Assembly: GCF_018991925.1 (NCBI RefSeq)
Contig: NW_024735503.1
Coordinates: forward strand, 4,756,762 to 4,820,761
Source of the DNA: Homarus americanus
Taxonomy: Eukaryota; Arthropoda; Malacostraca; Decapoda; Nephropidae
DNA: 64,000 nt
Reading direction: 5' to 3'
The notes under the pieces are model-generated. The model made no database searches. It had not been told where the DNA came from and saw nothing but the letters and a program-made list of their open reading frames with translations. A program made the position numbers and the translations under genes. Below, in pieces: positions 33,886 through 45,718 of this stretch; positions within the stretch are counted from its first letter, which is position 1, and every line of letters starts with the position of its first letter.

Positions 33886-34699
33886 CGGGTTATCGAAACT
33901 AACGACCAAGCTGTTGCCAACGTTGAATATCTGACCATGTGTGATCACCGCCTTGTTGGAATTAATGATCAGTTCGTGCCTAAAAATCTGAACACCCCTC
34001 AAGAATACTGGAGCCTCCCCTTCGCTGTATGACTGTTCTATTGATTATAAGTTCTCAAGCATTTTCCAGACCCATTGTAACTTGCTCATAACTCAAGTAT
34101 GGGGCTGATGGTCGTACCCCACAGCTTGGCAACAGTGTGTGTGTGATGGGCGCCCAACAGGTCCCTGTGTGGGTTAGGTAACTTTAATATCAACACTACT
34201 ACCGGAAGCTGCCGGGTCACTGCTAAATCGATCATACTTTAAGTGATTAGGCAGCGTAGCTTGTCGGCGTGTTAGAAACCCCTTTAACACCTTGCTGATT
34301 ATGGAGATCAACTAATCTAAGTGACTGGCAACAATAATCTGTTTTTATTACATTTATGGATGAGCGAGGGGTGTGAGTACTCCACAGTAGCGAGCTGGAT
34401 AACGGCAGGTAAATGGAAGGAGGTTCTCGTCCTCTCATTGGTCAGGGGCTGGGGACGGGCAGCGGTGGTGCCACATTATCATTGTGGAGCCTCAGTCTTT
34501 TTCTTTACGTTGTTTATTGTGTTTATCCGACGGTAGTAAAGTAAACTGTGTGACTTACATGGCAGCTAATTCTGGATATATATCATTAAACAAAATTTTC
34601 ATATATTTTCTATTATTAAAACGTGTTACACCTACTGTGATTACACATTAACGAGGAAAATCCCTTCACAACACGGGAATAAGAGTCCTTTATTAAGAA
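32966..34699. other. Mostly single-copy, with purine-rich block and CT run
   Basis: A purine-rich AGGAGG-type stretch occupies about 33225-33400. A (CT)n run at 33850-33882 ends in CAG and is followed by a 148-nt open segment to a TGA at 34030. That segment is discussed as a weak terminal-exon candidate. Nothing else is recognised. Confidence 0.4.
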
Positions 34700-34898
34700 A
34701 TATAGACGCCTCGAGATAAACAACACTTCAGAAGAGGCCAAATGTGGCACCGGCGCAGGCAAGTCGAGGGAGGGGGGGCGGGGTACTGGCCTGGATATCT
34801 GAGCCCGCGCCCTCTGGTCGACCAGTCCCTCCCGCGGAGCCTCGACAGTTCACACACAACTCCTGTTCTCTCCCACAACACTACCCTCGCCCACCACC

Positions 34899-34907
34899 AT
34901 GGCTGAT
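34899..34907 (+). CDS. Probable first coding exon (Met-Ala-Asp), phase 0
   Basis: CCCACCACCATGGCTGAT is followed directly by GTAAGTACTT at 34908. The ATG context (CCACCACCATGG) is an excellent animal translation start. The donor matches the consensus at +1 to +6. Only three codons are coded, the normal arrangement for a 5' exon that is mostly untranslated. The upstream 150 bases are GC-richer and contain CpGs, consistent with a 5' UTR and promoter, but no clear TATA box is seen. Phase 0 matches the exon candidates at 20.3, 21.2 and 47.3 kb. It lies downstream of exons A and B, so it would be an alternative internal promoter if all belong to one gene, or the start of a different gene. The product is unknown. 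Confidence 0.55.
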
Positions 34908-37225
34908 GTAAGTACTTACAACGCCCGCGGAAGGCTCAGAAGAACTTGTGATAACATTGTAGTATTCCCTCTCTTGAACACTTGCATATCTGAACTTAAA
35001 GGATCAGTTTCTTTACCGCAGTCTGTGTGTGTGTGGTTTCTGGGCCGGGTAGTGGATCAGAACTTTTACCAGCCTTAACTCTGTTGTAAACAGACCAGAA
35101 AGTTCCGCTTCCTCGATGCCAGTTTATTGGTTACTATCGTGAGAAGGAAATACTTACATAGACGTCATAGGTCAGGAAACAATGAAACTAATGAACGTGA
35201 TAGAAAATCATCTTTTGTATTCTGGAATGTAATGGATCCCTGTTAAGCAAATAATACCAGGGGAGATAACGGCATAGTGAACAGGAGAAATTTGACGAAT
35301 ACTGTCCTCGACTTTTCATTTCCCTATTTTTATTTTATTGCTTTTTAACAACTTGAATGAAAAGATAAAACACCTGAACAAACCAGACGAAGGGCTGGTT
35401 GGTATATTGACGCACACACTTTCATCACCAAACATTGCTCTCGGCGTTTATAAATCAGCTGATTAATCTCGATGACTTGTATTTCGATAACCTAGACATA
35501 AGGTGGGCCAAATTGTACATGTGAAGACCAACATGAACACACTGGTGACAATGAAGGGCAACTAGAAGCACTTGCCGCGCCAAAGCAAATGTTTCCTTCG
35601 TTTATTTTTGCCAATATGGGAATAAAGTACAACAAAAACCCACGTATCCCTTCTTTTCACACATAGTTTACCCATCCTTAATAATAATGTATGTTTTGTG
35701 GCCAGCTATAACCTTATAACCTTCTTTTAATAAATATTCATAAACACATAACATTAAGTTGACGTATTTGTACAAGCAGTCGTGGGCGTGGGAGTGTGTA
35801 GTGCTGGTGAGCGAGTTGTCATTCAGGCCAGTGTCAGGTTTCGTCTCTTAAGGCCGGGGTGGGTGGGTGTATCGTGTGAACATTCAACATCACGTCATCG
35901 CGTTTTGTGTTGGGATGCTTTTAAGACGTGAACCAGCTGATAAGATAAATAGAAGGACGGGGCGTTAGTTTTATGGTTATTTTTACAAGTGGGAAAACCG
36001 TATCAGTAGATGATAATTAGTCTTGTCATTGTTGTCAAGCTCGTTTAATTGTTCTTATTTTTATATCAGGGGTTGTCTCGTTCAGTTTTTGAGCAAGATA
36101 ACTGAAATGTGGACACAATAAATGGCCAAGTGATTTTGCATTTTTGTCTTCTCTTTTGTTCATGGTATGTATGGTGGGCGGCGTACCATGAACATACCAC
36201 TATACTTGCGTTTAACTACAAATCTTTATTATTATTTTGTGAAATAAAATCCTCACTTTTACTGGTCTTCTGGATTTTATTTTAATTGGGACTCGAAAAT
36301 CAACAATCAAGGTTGTAAAATAGAACTGCATAATTATAAAACAAATCGAGGATATATTAACACAGGGTGAAAGAGGGTATTTCCGTGACCTTTGTAAATG
36401 CATAATTGAATATTAAATATCTTGGGGGAGGGGGGGGGGGGTAGTGTGTGTGTGTGTGTGAAAAAAAAGTCTTTTACATCACTGCCAGTGGCCAGACATG
36501 TCGTGACGTGCGTGTGTGATATGAAAACGTTTGATCTCAGTCAGTGAAGAGGAGAGACCAAAGTCTTTTTGATTTGCTCTTACCGGGTGGATTGTTATGT
36601 GTTTTACGTCCGTCACTGAGAATAAAGTATTATGGTGTTTGTGTCACTTCAGCCCTTCGAGGAGGATGATTGGAGGTTAGCATCATCAAAAGGGTTAAAA
36701 CTATCACCCACAAGTAATTAAATTATTATCCTCAGGTACATAAGCTCATCCAAAGTGTGTTAAGACATCCTAATATTAAACCGAGGTCCTAAACCATCAT
36801 CCTGGAAATGTTACACCACAATAAACCTAAACCATTATCCTCAAAGGGGTTAAATATAGCAGTGTTGCCAGACCTGGTGACCCCTGAACTTTAGATGCGT
36901 AATAATTTGGCGATGATAATGATAGTAATTAAGATATTTTAGGGCGATAAAGTTGTCACTGGTAATGATGATGGATGGTGATCATCAAGTTTGTAGTGCC
37001 GTGATGATGATGATGATTGTGGTGATTTAATTATTACGCCTAATTTACCGAATATATTTGCTGTTACATTGTATCGTTGATGGTATAGTGGTTAATTTAT
37101 CGTCATTTATGAATGTTTGGTTTCATTATAGCGGCAGGGGAGTCACCATATCATGACCGACAATACAGTACAGGAGAAACCTACAATGGCAGACGATATG
37201 GTGTTGTATTTTCGTTGTTTTACTC
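34908..37225 (+). other. Intron-like sequence after the MAD exon
   Basis: AT-rich, with a G homopolymer (about 36425-36440) next to a short GT run. No exon with paired splice signals is seen. It is consistent with a long first intron. Confidence 0.45.
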
Positions 37226-37350
37226 CTAGTTTATTTTACCTCGAGGTTAATCACCCCAACGCTATCTTAACCTAATTTAATCTTCCCAAGTAGCGTTAAG
37301 GTGTTTAATCATCTGGTGAAATAAGTTGCGGTATTTAATCTTCAGGTATA
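37226..37350. repeat. Foldback (hairpin) repeat, copy 4
   Basis: CTAGTTTATTTTACCTCGAG and TTAATCACCCCAACGCTA on the left pair with TAGCGTTAAGGTGTTTAATC and ATCTGGTGAAATAAG on the right. The right terminus is TTTAATCTTCAGGTA. Confidence 0.7.
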
Positions 37351-38229
37351 AATTTAGAGAACCACATTCAGACAACCAGAACCAAAGGGAGTTATAAGAA
37401 AATACTGATTTACTTTTGCTGTGTATTAAAATGTTTTGGCTGAAAGCAGTGCATAGTTGTACAGTATTGTGTGAAGGGAAGCTCCCCCAGGCATTTCCTT
37501 AGGGGCGGTGGGGAGAGTATTTCTATCGTGTAAAATATTACGTTCGATTTTGCTGTTTTTATTAACAACAATTCTGTTAAAGAAATGTTGTAAAATAATA
37601 CAAGAACGAAAAATGCACCAATGAAAAACTGGAAAGTGAGGGTCTCTCCTCCCCAGAGATGCTGCACCGGGGAGCAGGGAGAACCTCATTATCGCCAAGA
37701 TCCATCACGAGTCCCTGATCACATGGTCAAGGTCGGGATGCATATACAGTCGTCTCCTATAACTACACACGGTGATGGACGGTGGCTGTTGTTGGTGTGT
37801 GTGTTAAACTCGTGGGCGGCGAGGCGTGTGGTGAGGGTTGACCTGCTTGGTGGCTGCCCTTTAAGAAGGAGGCGGTAACTGTAACAAAGGAAGCCAACAG
37901 TGTCTACAACAGAGTGACTCTAGACAAATAAGACTTAAAATCTGTTATGACGTAATATAAACCTGCCCCTTACTGACGAGTGTTGTCAACTTGTCGCAGT
38001 GAACGTTTGTCACACTGAAAAGTTACTTTATAATATGTGTAATTTATCACCAACAGCGGATTTCATTGTTCTTATTCCCTTTTCTAAGCTGGGTGGAGGG
38101 ACAATGGCGAACTGTGTGCCTGCGTGTGCTTCCTTGCTCCCTGAGTCGTTGATATTAAGTTATTAAATCAGTTCCTAGACTGGTTTAACGGCATTACTCT
38201 TAACTTGGTATATGTAAATTGAGTGTATA
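37351..38229. other. Single-copy stretch, no gene recognised
   Basis: Includes a moderately GC-rich part at 37620-37890 with open frames on both strands but no splice-site pair that I can support. Confidence 0.4.
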
Positions 38230-38441
38230 GTGAAGTGTGGGAGAGGTGAGTGTGTGGTGAAGTGTGGGAGAGGTGAGTGTGTGGTGAAGTGTGGGAGAGG
38301 TGAGTGTGTGGTGAAGTGTGGGAGAGGTGAGTGTGTGGTGAAGTGTGGGAGAGGTGAGTGTGTGGTGAAGTGTGGGAGAGGTGAGTGTGTGGTGATGTGT
38401 GGGAGAGGTGAGTGTGTGGTGAAGTGTGGGAGAGGTGAGTG
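38230..38441 (+). repeat. 27-bp minisatellite, first array
   Basis: Near-perfect tandem units of 27 bp (GTGAAGTGTGGGAGAGGTGA plus GTGTGTG), about eight copies, with one GTGATG variant. Because 27 is a multiple of three, the frame stays open through it. The peptide is a pure 9-residue repeat and is not taken as coding. Confidence 0.95.
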
Positions 38442-38520
38442 AGCGTAAGAGGGTGGCAGTGTGGGACTATCGGAAATGGCACTGAGAAAGATGTCCTAGC
38501 CAACGTTTAGCCTGTGTGTG

Positions 38521-38561
<41 letters not shown>

Positions 38562-38726
38562 TGACGTTCTTGAAATTCCTTGAAGGTTAATTGACTCTAA
38601 TCTCGTTTCGTTGTGTCTAATTTTCAGGTACAAATAGTAGAGATTATTATTATTATTATCATTTATTATTATTATTATTATTATTATTATCATCATTTAT
38701 TATCATTATTATTATTGTTATTATTA

Positions 38727-38765
<39 letters not shown>

Positions 38766-38993
38766 GGGAGAGGTGAGTGTGTGGTGAAGTGTGGGAGAGG
38801 TGAGTGTGTGGTGAAGTGTGGGAGAGGTGAGTGTGTGGTGAAGTGTGGGAGAGGTGAGTGTGTGGTGATGTGTGGGAGAGGTGAGTGTGTGGTGAAGTGT
38901 GGGAGAGGTGAGTGAGCGTAAGAGGGTGGCAGTGTGGGACTATCGGAAATGGCACTGAGAAAGATGTCCTAGCCAACGTTTAGCCTGTGTGTG

Positions 38994-39034
<41 letters not shown>

Positions 39035-39199
39035 TGACGTTCTTGAAATTCCTTGAAGGTTAATTGACTCTAATCTCGTTTCGTTGTGTCTAATTTTCAG
39101 GTACAAATAGTAGAGATTATTATTATTATTATCATTTATTATTATTATTATTATTATTATTATCATCATTTATTATCATTATTATTATTGTTATTATTA

Positions 39200-39238
<39 letters not shown>
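38293..39238 (+). repeat. 473-bp direct tandem duplication
   Basis: Bases 38293-38765 and 38766-39238 are virtually identical at an offset of 473. Each copy holds a piece of the 27-bp array, a unique segment (GGCAGTGTGGGACTATCGG), a GT run, a unique segment (GACGTTCTTGAAATTCC) and an ATT run. The junction joins ATTATTAGGG directly to the second 27-bp array. The ATT run after copy 2 is longer (to about 39277). Confidence 0.92.
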
Positions 39239-39276
<38 letters not shown>

Positions 39277-39277
39277 T
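39118..39277. repeat. (ATT)n microsatellite
   Basis: A long ATT run with a few CAT and GTT interruptions. The equivalent run in the first duplicate is at about 38645-38765. Confidence 0.93.
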
Positions 39278-39278
39278 A

Positions 39279-40029
39279 CCTGTATATGTAAGGGGTATAG
39301 TACGAAGGATTTAATACCGAACAAATAGAAAGGAGTTTAAAAGGCAATGACCTGGACAGATAAGACGAGTATTAGGTCAGATATTCCTTCACTTTCAGTA
39401 GCGTGGTGATGGTAGTGGTGATGATGATGATGATGGTGGTGATGATGGTGGTGGTGGTGATGGTGGTGATGATGGTGAGAGGCCAAGGTACTGCGGACGT
39501 GGTCATCACCTGCTGGTTACTCACCCACAGGACGCCACTGGGGGAGGGGAGAGGTTGTTGGGGGGTAATGGGGGACGGGTTCATGGTCGGTACCTATAGT
39601 CCTGTCATGGTGATCAGTATAGATAAAAAAAAAATATTAATTTCGTGAGCTGACATAATTTACGGTCCTCACGTGGGGTTAGAGAGAGAGAGAGAGAGAG
39701 AGACTCAGCTCCGCCTTTATGTCTCCACCCGCTTACCCTCATCACCTGTGTCCCCTGTTTTTGTCCCTATCCAGCAAGATACCTTCATGTAAATATCACC
39801 AACTCCCCCTACCCACCTTTAGATAACCTACCCCTCCCCCCCCCCCTGCCAGCACCCACGAGGAGGCAGGGGAGGGGGGGATAGGGAGGGTCGTTGTGAT
39901 GCACCAGGAGTAGGTTAGCCTTGAGGTGTTGTCATGGCCACCAGCAGCAACAGCAGCACGAGCTCTCTGACGTATTGGTGAGGGCGTTTTTATGCTGGTG
40001 GTGGTACTAGTGAATGCTGATGATGCTGG
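39279..40029. other. Stretch with small repeats, no gene recognised
   Basis: Holds a (GATGGT)n-like run at 39403-39478, a (GA)n run at 39680-39702 and C and G homopolymer runs near 39833-39878. No supported exon. Confidence 0.5.
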
Positions 40030-40338
40030 TATGACTGGTGCATCTGTTGTTGGTGTGGTGGTGCATCTGTTGTTGTGGTGGTGGTGCATCTGTTGGTGTG
40101 GTGGTACATATGTTACTGTTGTGGTGGTGCATCTGTTATTGTTGTGGTGGTGCATCTGTTACTGCTGTGGTGGTGCATCTGTTGTTGGTGTGGTGGTGCA
40201 TCTGTTACTGTTGTGGTGGTGCATCTGTTATTGTTGTGGTGGTGCATCTGTTACTGGTGGTGGTGCATCTGTTACTGTGTGGTGGTGCATCTGTTACTGT
40301 TGTGGTGGTGCATCTGTTATTGTTGTGGTGGTGTTTGG
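40030..40338 (+). repeat. 23-bp minisatellite
   Basis: About 13 tandem units of roughly 23 bp: GGTGGTGCATCTGTTACTGT plus TGT, with TATTG, TGTTGG and shortened variants. Open frames on both strands come from the repeat. Confidence 0.93.
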
Positions 40339-40617
40339 GTTGCCCTGGTGCATCTGCTGTTGGTGATGACTCAGCTGCAGGTGTGTGGGTGCAGTACATC
40401 TGTTTCCTGCAGTGGTCACAACTGTTTCCCTTCCTTTTGAATATGTTAATACCTTTACAACCCCCTCACCGCCTCCCCTCCCACAACTGATAACAAAATT
40501 TATGAGAAAAGTTGTATATTCGTTTGTCTTTTTCATCTCTCTTTTTTAATTTGTAAACTGGAAAGCTGAAAACTTTTATGCACGTTTCTGACATTTTAAC
40601 GAAATAATAATAACAGA

Positions 40618-40754
40618 GATCACCTGAAGATTCAACACCCTAGCTTATTTTACCTGATGAGTGGCCACTTCAACGCTTACCTAACCAACAGCCAGGTAGG
40701 GTTAAGATGTTTAATAATCAGGTAAAATAAGCTCTTTCTTCTTCTTCAGGTGAT
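40618..40754. repeat. Foldback (hairpin) repeat, copy 5, best preserved termini
   Basis: It begins GATCACCTGAAGATTCAACA and ends TTCTTCTTCAGGTGATC, giving perfect 13-bp terminal inverted repeats (GATCACCTGAAGA). The inner AGCTTATTTTACCTGATGA pairs with TAATCAGGTAAAATAAGCT. The loop region carries ACCTAACC and GGTAGGGTTAAG. It is the clearest member of the family. Confidence 0.82.
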
Positions 40755-41289
40755 CCAAAATTAAATAGAACACAATTTAAGAATAAATATCAATTAAAAA
40801 AAAGTGATATATCTCGTTTTAACTGATTTTATGGCTTAGGAAGTTTGTAGAGCAGCGAGAAGCTAATTGTCCTCGCTCAAGAAAACAGAGGATTATATTG
40901 TCCAGTGTTATGGGTCAATGACTCATAACGTGACCTTGACGCCCAAAGGAGTTGACTGCCACGACAACACGAACATTCTGGTACACATGGGTCGTTGTGT
41001 AAGGCACAGGCGGCGACACAAGGGCTTCCAATATAGTTGTTGAGGAGAGATAAGTTAGTGTGGATGTCGGGTAGCCGGTGGTGGGTGGGTGGGTGTGTGT
41101 GTGGGGGGGTGGTGGTGTGTGGGTGTGGTGGTGGTGTGTGTGGGGGGAAGACGTCACCTTCGCTTACTGATGAGAGGAGTGTAGACGGAGGGTACAAATG
41201 AGGGTTTTGTTCCTCCTGGGAGACTCAGACTTGCCTCCTGAATCGTGATCAGTGATCACTGATCACTGTCTTCGTCATGCCTTACTCTC
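40755..41289. other. Single-copy stretch, no gene recognised
   Basis: Contains a G/T-rich low-complexity part at about 41075-41150. Nothing else is supported. Confidence 0.45.
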
Positions 41290-41470
41290 AGGTCGAGGGG
41301 GTGTGGTGGGTGAGTGAATACAGCGTTCGCCTCCTGGCCTAAGGTCTGAGGTTCGTGCCCAGGATACCCCTTGACTACTGAGCTGGTTATCTATTTTTAC
41401 AGTTGGGGGAAGTGAAAGTGATCTAGTGCATGCCGGCCACACTGCCTTGTGTATCGGAGAGAGTCGAAGT
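41290..41470 (+). mobile_element. Possible tRNA-derived SINE head
   Basis: GGTGTGGTGGGTGAGTG resembles a pol III A box. CTGAGGTTCGTGCCCAGG, about 50 bases downstream, resembles a B box (GGTTCGANNCC type). The spacing is tRNA-like. Downstream unrelated sequence (GTGCATGCCGGCCACACTG) could be the SINE body. No flanking target duplication or A/T tail was identified, so this is tentative. No cloverleaf good enough for a functional tRNA is seen. Confidence 0.35.
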
Positions 41471-43390
41471 GTAGCCACACTGGCCCTAACAGACCGTCGG
41501 GCGGGCTGCTTGACCCTTTGGACTGTTCACGTGATGAGGTTGGATGTACTCAGGAAACTCTTGGAGGAATTTATGGATGATATTAAATGGAGGTTGTGTG
41601 CACAGATAACACACGCCCCCAACTGGGATAATTACAGGTACTCACGCACGAGCGTGACAGTCTCTCATAGCGCTGCACACTCACGCGCACAGGTACACTC
41701 ACAGGAACCTAAAGATAGTTTTATACACTTTTTGTGCATATGAATAGAATTGAATGCATGTGTATGCAAACACCTGTACTTACATGGGCATACACAGTAC
41801 GCACTCTTTTGCCTTACACAAGGTCATCGAGTATGGATGTCCAGATTGTAATTATAACCATCTTTTAAAATTTGGGAAACTATCGTTGCTCCCATGAGCT
41901 CCCGTGGTGTACAACTTGATTTAATTTAGTTGAGCCGAGGTATACTGTAGTGCAGCCGTCGCCAGAGGTGTGTCCTGCAGCCGTGACCTTAAGTTTAGTG
42001 TTGTGCTCAGGTCTAGTGAGGCAGATAGCACAGTACTGGGTTATGGAAAGAAAATACTGGACGCAGATTGTAAATGGTTATATATTAAAATCTGGGTGTC
42101 TTTTTCGACTACCCTTTATTAATGTGAAGTTTCAGAGGAGTAGTTTTATAAGTATAAGAACTATCTGCAGACAAGTAAAATATTGCAGACCTTCAGACAC
42201 ACAACATATTTTATAAACATGGATCTCTGTATGTGTATTACTGGCTTTGTCGTGGTGGACTTTAAAACGTTGACCGAGTTTATTCCTCTATAGTTCCTGA
42301 TGAAAAAGTTGAGTGGTAGACAGTGTCTATGAGCGTCAGGGATGAGAGGAGGGTGTAGCAGCGGGGGGGGGGTCACTCAGGAACTGTATTACGTTGTGTC
42401 GGCCGACGTAAATTGCGAGGCTGGGTTGCGGCTGTCTGCTGCTGATGGTGTGGGTGATCCTGCGACAGCCGCACCACATAACCAGGCGCTGCAGCCCTGG
42501 GAAGTGAGAGGGGGGGGTTGTGACGGCCTAGCGGTTTCATATAGCCAGTACGACTCAAGTAAGGATATACCAGTAGAATAATGTAAAGTGAATTTGACCG
42601 CAGCAGCTCTGGGTTATGAGACACGATGGACTCTTCCAGTGGCAGGGGGAGTCAACACCTTCTAGTCATGAATTGTTCCACGTGGGGATAAAATCATGTT
42701 GTTGATACTTAAGTTGTTTTTATGAAAGGTCTTAATGTGTCTACAATGTTAACTGTTTTACAATTCGATTATGAACCTAACTGGGCTTATATCAGTTCTT
42801 TAAAACATTCTGTTGTTTTTTTGAAGGTTGTATTGTCTTCATGGCACAGGGGTTGTTGGGCAGGTATCCTCACTGAAGGTTCCTTGGGAGACAACGGTGA
42901 ATGCTGTTGAACCTGTTGTGGTGAGCAGACGGTCGGATAGACTTCATAATAAACAAGTGGTCATCGACTCCTGTTGTGGTTGAGATCGGGAAGCAGTTTG
43001 TGTTGTCTTGTGGTGACTGAGGTAACATGCAAGCACTGTAGTATGCACGTCGCTGTCTACTACACACTGTACTGTTTTAAATTCTCACCACCATCCCTTT
43101 CCGCAAGCCAAGTATCTCCTCCTACAGTAAGCTGGCTGGTCCTACACGGTACACAGTCTGCTCATATATAGTGCAGTATACCTCAGTATATCCAACGATG
43201 ATAAGCAGTCTGATAATGTCATAGGCACAATGATTTATTCCCAGTCTTAAGTGACTTGGGATCTTTAAGATTTATTAAGTTCCGGTAAGCAGTTTGGTTC
43301 ACCCAGGGGAATTGAGAAGTACTGTACATAAAGTTTCAAGTTAATAATTATATGGTAATGTTAGGCTTTGGTGTAAATAATAATAATGAT
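41471..43390. other. Mostly single-copy, no gene recognised
   Basis: Apart from the mariner-like relic at 42060-42118, this is intron- or intergenic-like. A GC-rich patch at 42340-42530 has open frames on both strands but no supported splice structure. Confidence 0.45.
42060..42118 (-). mobile_element. Degenerate half of a mariner-type MITE
   Basis: AGATTGTAAATGGTTATATATTAAAATCTGGGTGTCTTTTTCGACTACCC, read in parts, parallels the right half of the element at 47775-47868 (TATATTAAAATCTGAGTACT, then CTTTTTCGGTGACCC). The left inverted repeat is missing or too decayed to see. Confidence 0.45.
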
Positions 43391-43394
43391 AATA

Positions 43395-43512
43395 ATAATA
43401 AAAAACGGTTTATTAATAGAGTTGCAGCCGGTGGTTGAAAATATACAGACTTACATTTGATTTAGACATAATAATATAATATGCATTGAATACATTTACA
43501 GGGCTGTACAGT
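43395..43512 (-). mobile_element. Possible retroposon 3' end, minus strand
   Basis: Read on the minus strand, sequence ends with ATTAATAAACCGTTTTTTAT followed by an ATT/ATC simple tail, i.e. a polyadenylation signal AATAAA next to a terminal simple repeat. The body includes AGTCTGTATATTTTCAACC on the minus strand. This fits the 3' end of a non-LTR retroelement or retroposon. No coding sequence is present. Confidence 0.3.
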
Positions 43513-43761
43513 ACATAAATCAGGAGTTGTTTATTATTTTAACAATAGATTGGATGGTGCTGTTCTTATATCTATCGGTGCGGGCTCTTATGGGCTGAAT
43601 TTTGTTGTAGTGGCGGACTGTGCGAGTTGGGTGGGGGGCTGCAGGAGGTGGCGAGGGTGGTGCAGTAGTCCACGGCCAAACCTTTCCAGTGCTTGGTGGT
43701 GGAGGTCACTGAGGGATGGCATTTCCAGGGTGGAGAGAGCGTTGGTGTAGCCGGAGTATTC

Positions 43762-43762
<1 letters not shown>

Positions 43763-43798
<36 letters not shown>

Positions 43799-43812
43799 GC
43801 GTGTGTGCGTGT
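43763..43812. repeat. (GT)n-rich microsatellite
   Basis: A GT run with GTGCGTGTGC interruptions. Confidence 0.9.
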
Positions 43813-43898
43813 GTTTTGGTCACTGCCACACCAGGGACCATCAGTGGTTGAGATACAGTAATGCTGGTCAGCCGCCTCAAGTAATGGACGTACTTCAG

Positions 43899-43963
43899 CT
43901 TGGCCACACACAGTACAGTACTTGGCCACACACAGTACAGTACTTGGCCACACACAGTACAGT
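43899..43963 (+). repeat. Three tandem 22-bp units
   Basis: CTTGGCCACACACAGTACAG followed by TA, three times in tandem with almost no divergence. Confidence 0.93.
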
Positions 43964-44607
43964 GCTCCCGCAACACTACCGGGTATTCCAACCCCTCACA
44001 CCTATACACTCACACCACTCACCCGCTACACGTCAATACGTAAACCACACACCAGAAATTTCAATACACACAAATAATGGATTTGTAACAGAAATCAGGA
44101 ACACACACAACGCACTAAGCCAGATGCATCAAATTCTACCATCGTCGTGTGACACCACCACCACTCACCACCACCACTGCCACTCACCAGATAAGCTCCA
44201 CACGCAACCATAAAATGCTTTAATGCAACCATACAAATGTAGCAGCCAGCCAGTAAACACACCGCCATACACCACAGTCCACACCCTAGATAAACCTCAT
44301 AGTAACTTTTTGCCTCATGTTGCCCCGAGAAGAAGCCTCCCTACCATAGACTTAATTTAATGATATATTTCGACAAGAGAAACCTTAAGTGGTGGGTGTT
44401 GTACACTTTGTACAGTTATTAGTTCATCTGGTGTACGACTAATAATTGCTGTAATCAAGACTGTGTGTGTGTGTGTGTGTGTGGCATTGTCTTAGAAACT
44501 TCAGCGTCGACTTGCATGGATCTTGATAGGTTGACGGAATAGTGCAAAGGCAATGTGGGTTCTGTTCAGGTACGATGGCAGTAATGGCCGCTACATTGGT
44601 CAATTTA
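43964..44607. other. Single-copy stretch, no gene recognised
   Basis: A-, C- and T-rich sequence with many CACAC and CCACCA strings and a GT run at 44462-44482. No supported exon. Confidence 0.45.
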
Positions 44608-44732
44608 GATCACTTGAATATTAGTCCCCTGCTTATTATACCTTATGAACCAACCTAACCTACCCCCCCCCTCCCACCAGGTAACGTTAGGATGTTTAAT
44701 TAACAGGTGAGATAAGCTGGGGTTAGAGTTTT
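44608..44732. repeat. Foldback (hairpin) repeat, copy 6
   Basis: Left end GATCACTTGAATATTAGTCC and CTGCTTATTATACC; right GGTAACGTTAGGATGTTTAA and AACAGGTGAGATAAGCTGGG. The centre carries CCTAACCTACC and a C homopolymer. Confidence 0.65.
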
Positions 44733-45612
44733 GATATTGTGAGATTGTGGTTTTAAGAAATTGTTGTTATGAGGTTGGGGTTGTGTGGCTTGTGGGATTG
44801 TGAGGAGATTATAAGGTTGTGGGTGGGGGGTTGAGGTGTTGGGCTAGACTACATTGAGGTGTCCCAAATAACATACATTGATAACAGAGTCTTGTGCTTG
44901 GGTTACACCTCCTCTTCCCCTATCTTGTCCTGCCCCCCTCCTCGTGTCCTCATTGATAATCTCGTCTGCGACACACACACACATACACAAACACACATAC
45001 CTCTCGTGTTGATAAGAGGATTTGGTGGCAATTACAGCTTGTGTGTCACCTCAGCCCCCCCCATCTAGCTCGGTAAAATCTTCACTACACTAGTTAGGTT
45101 ATTAATATTTACATCACTAATTGTGTTTGTGAGGTGAAGCGTGTCTCATGTTGATACACTTAAGTTCTTCTCATTACTGTTAGTATTTTATCTCAAATTT
45201 CTCTACAGTCTTATGCATATTGATGTCATTCTGAGTTAGGTATTCTAAAACGTGGCGTTAAAACAACGTAGATTGTGGCAACACTTGTTAATTGCATGGC
45301 GGCATGACGTTTATATCCTGGTAAGGTGCAACGTGAGGGCGAGTTCCATCTTTACGTGGGGGCTTGAGCTACCTGTAAGGGAAGCCATATTCCCGTACAA
45401 TACCTTAGTAAAAACACACTTAACGGGGCCAAATTACCTAGAGCCGACCTACAGTTACTGGAATCTGACTCATGTCATCAGAACCAAGAAGTCGTAGACA
45501 ACATCCAACCAAACAATATCACACTACAATGATTTCTCAACCAGATTGATAAAGGTGGAGGAAATTGGTGAATCGGTACATATTATCACCATTTAATTCC
45601 TGTCACAATAGT
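44733..45612. other. Single-copy stretch, no gene recognised
   Basis: GTTGTGGGGTT-type T/G-rich sequence at 44740-44840 grades into mixed sequence with a short CA run at about 44971-44998. No supported gene. Confidence 0.45.
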
Positions 45613-45718
45613 TTAGGTTGGGTTAGGTTAGGTTAGGTTGGGTTGGGTTGGGTTGGGTTGGGTTAGGTTGGGTTAGGTTGGGTTAGGTTAGGTTAGGTTA
45701 GGTTAGGTTAGGTTAGGT
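45613..45718 (+). repeat. Interstitial telomere-type (TTAGG/TTGGG)n tract
   Basis: About 21 pentamers: a TTGGG-rich left half and a pure TTAGG right half (GGTTAGGTTAGGTTAGGTTA) running G-rich on the + strand. TTAGG is the ancestral arthropod telomere repeat. Single-copy DNA on both sides shows that the tract is internal here. Confidence 0.93.

Noticed and set aside
38168..38976. 9-residue-repeat frames over the 27-bp arrays
   Set aside because: The period is a multiple of three, so any frame stays open. The frames run into ATT or GT microsatellites and have no splice or start support.
41290..41375. A functional tRNA gene
   Set aside because: A- and B-box-like strings are present but the stems do not pair convincingly and there is no clear anticodon arm. 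A SINE head is the better reading.
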